A stretch of DNA of 64,000 nucleotides from Knufia peltigerae (taxonomy: Eukaryota; Ascomycota; Eurotiomycetes; Chaetothyriales; Trichomeriaceae), in assembly GCA_030247855.1 (NCBI GenBank), contig JAPDRN010000003.1, positions 558,001-622,000 on the forward strand, read 5' to 3'. Positions 62,970 through 64,000 of the stretch are shown one piece after another. The notes under the pieces were generated by a model. It did no database searches and was not told the origin of the DNA. It saw only the letters and a list, made by a program, of their open reading frames with translations. Both the position numbers and the translations under genes were made by a program. The first letter of the stretch is position 1; each line of letters starts with the position of its first letter.

Positions 62970-64000
62970 TTAGTCAGACAAGTCAATGACCTCCGGCTCG
63001 ATACAGGGCTTCTTCTCTGAGCGCACGACCACAATATCATTGTCATCGTCCTCATCTCGGTCGGTAGCCTCACGCTTCAATCCACGGGTCACCATGCTGT
63101 TGGTATTGTCCGAAGCAGCTTCTTTCCTGACCTTGAAGTCTGGATCTTTCTTGATTTTGGACTCCGTGTCTTGACGACTGAGTATCAATTCGGCCTTTAT
63201 ATGAGCATTAGCGCAATCTCATCGCAAAGACCGGATGCTGCTATACCTGCTGGCGCGTAACCAGCTCTCTCAGCTCCTCATTTGACAAAGTGTTGACATC
63301 TCTTTGTTCCAATGGTACGGGACTTGGTGTTCTTGGAATGACTCCGAGTTTTTGCAAGTCACCTACAGGTGTCAGCTATGGTGCATATAGAAAACATTTG
63401 TGGCATACGCTTGGTTCTGTATAGAAACACGAAGATGGCAAGGGGATATTGATCAGCCTGCACCCCTTTTCTGACTCTGATTCTTTCGGCAGGACGCTCT
63501 GGACCTAGACTAGGCAGTGTCTCTTAGCACAAGCCTTACGCCATGAACAGCAAACCATGTCTTACCCTATGGTGGATCCGACCGCCTGACCTTTGAGTGC
63601 CTTTTCAGGAACAGGCCCTTCGTTTAACGAGATCTTCTCAAGTCCTTCGTCTTGGCTAGGAACCGTTTTATTTCGTTCGGCAACCACCCTGATGGTCCCC
63701 AGTTGAGCATACTTCTTGAAGTCTTCAGTGCCCTGGAGAGGTGCTTCCTCGGCTGGGGCATGTCAGCGACGCGCGACTAGTTGCTCGAGCGACTTACTGG
63801 TTTGCAATTCTTTCCAGAGGAAGCACTTCAGCATCGACGTATGGTCATTGACATCATATTGCGCACCATATCTGGTGGCGGATAGTGATCCTTTCAACAC
63901 ATATCTGCAATGGTCGAAGACTGATCCTGCTAGGTTCGTACCATCGAAGTATGATCTGAGTCCAATGTAATCAGCCGTGCCAAAATCTTGACCCTCTAGT
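62970..64000 (-). CDS. DUF7918-like protein, C-terminal part (cut by window edge)
   Basis: Five minus-strand exons are visible: 64000-63798 (incomplete), 63752-63566, 63509-63409, 63362-63247 and 63194-62970. They join in frame. The reconstructed part contains SVFDHCRYVLKGS, EDFKKYAQLGTIRVV, the family hallmark GPERPAERIRV, PLAIFVFLYRTK, and IPRTPSPVPLE followed by an ELRELVTRQQAELILSRQ coiled region, ending in an acidic tail (IEPEVIDLSD). Fungal DUF7918 proteins share this order. The function is unknown. The final tail IDLSD after a hydrophobic Val-Ile resembles a SUMO-interacting motif (VIDLS). The N-terminus and start codon lie beyond position 64000. Confidence 0.78.

Overview
The window is nuclear DNA of a filamentous ascomycete (Pezizomycotina). 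The evidence is short GT-AG introns of roughly 45-180 nt, many with a visible CTGAC/CTAAC-like branch point, together with fungus-specific families: a Zn(II)2Cys6 regulator, a DUF3425 bZIP-like protein, a HET-domain gene, DUF3984 and DUF7918 proteins, and a fungal-type E4 ubiquitin factor. The class (possibly Eurotiomycetes) is inference only. I recognise about 29 protein-coding loci, one of them cut by the right edge and one probably a pseudogene. I found no tRNA, rRNA, CRISPR array or transposon.

Layout. 0-11 kb: the cargo receptor Emp24, then an old-yellow-enzyme oxidoreductase, an MFS drug:H+ antiporter, a Zn2Cys6 regulator and a short-chain dehydrogenase. These four look like a small detoxification or accessory-metabolism cluster with no synthase. 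12-31 kb: a six-exon Ser/Thr-rich GPI-type cell-wall protein, a 1148-aa low-complexity orphan, a RUS1/DUF647 protein, an RGS-domain protein (RgsA/Rgs2 type) and a second low-complexity orphan, separated by long gene-poor spacers. 30.7-43.6 kb: a bZIP/DUF3425 protein, a GMC oxidoreductase, mitochondrial ribosomal protein bL32m, an SMP-repeat (LEA-like) protein, the Ski8 WD40 protein, a PLP aminotransferase and a FAM86/METTL21-type methyltransferase.

44-58.6 kb: a class-C beta-lactamase-like hydrolase, a secreted amidase, a SnoaL-like protein, Aim19, an ER DnaJ (Hlj1 type), the E4 factor Ufd2, homocysteine S-methyltransferase and ornithine carbamoyltransferase. The last two are divergent across a 263-bp promoter; a perfect TGACTCA element lies 82 bp upstream of the ornithine carbamoyltransferase start. 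59-64 kb: a HET-domain locus with an apparent frameshift and an in-frame stop, a DUF3984 protein whose first coding exon is two codons, and the 3' part of a DUF7918 gene.

Most of this is ordinary housekeeping content and I do not see a clear new system. The best leads are the OYE-MFS-Zn2Cys6-SDR cluster, the GPI protein in which every intron is phase 1, the bZIP-like protein with Asp at the normally invariant Asn, the SMP-repeat protein with two possible N-termini, and the damaged HET gene. All exon boundaries were derived by hand from GT/AG sites, reading frame and family resemblance; none has transcript support.
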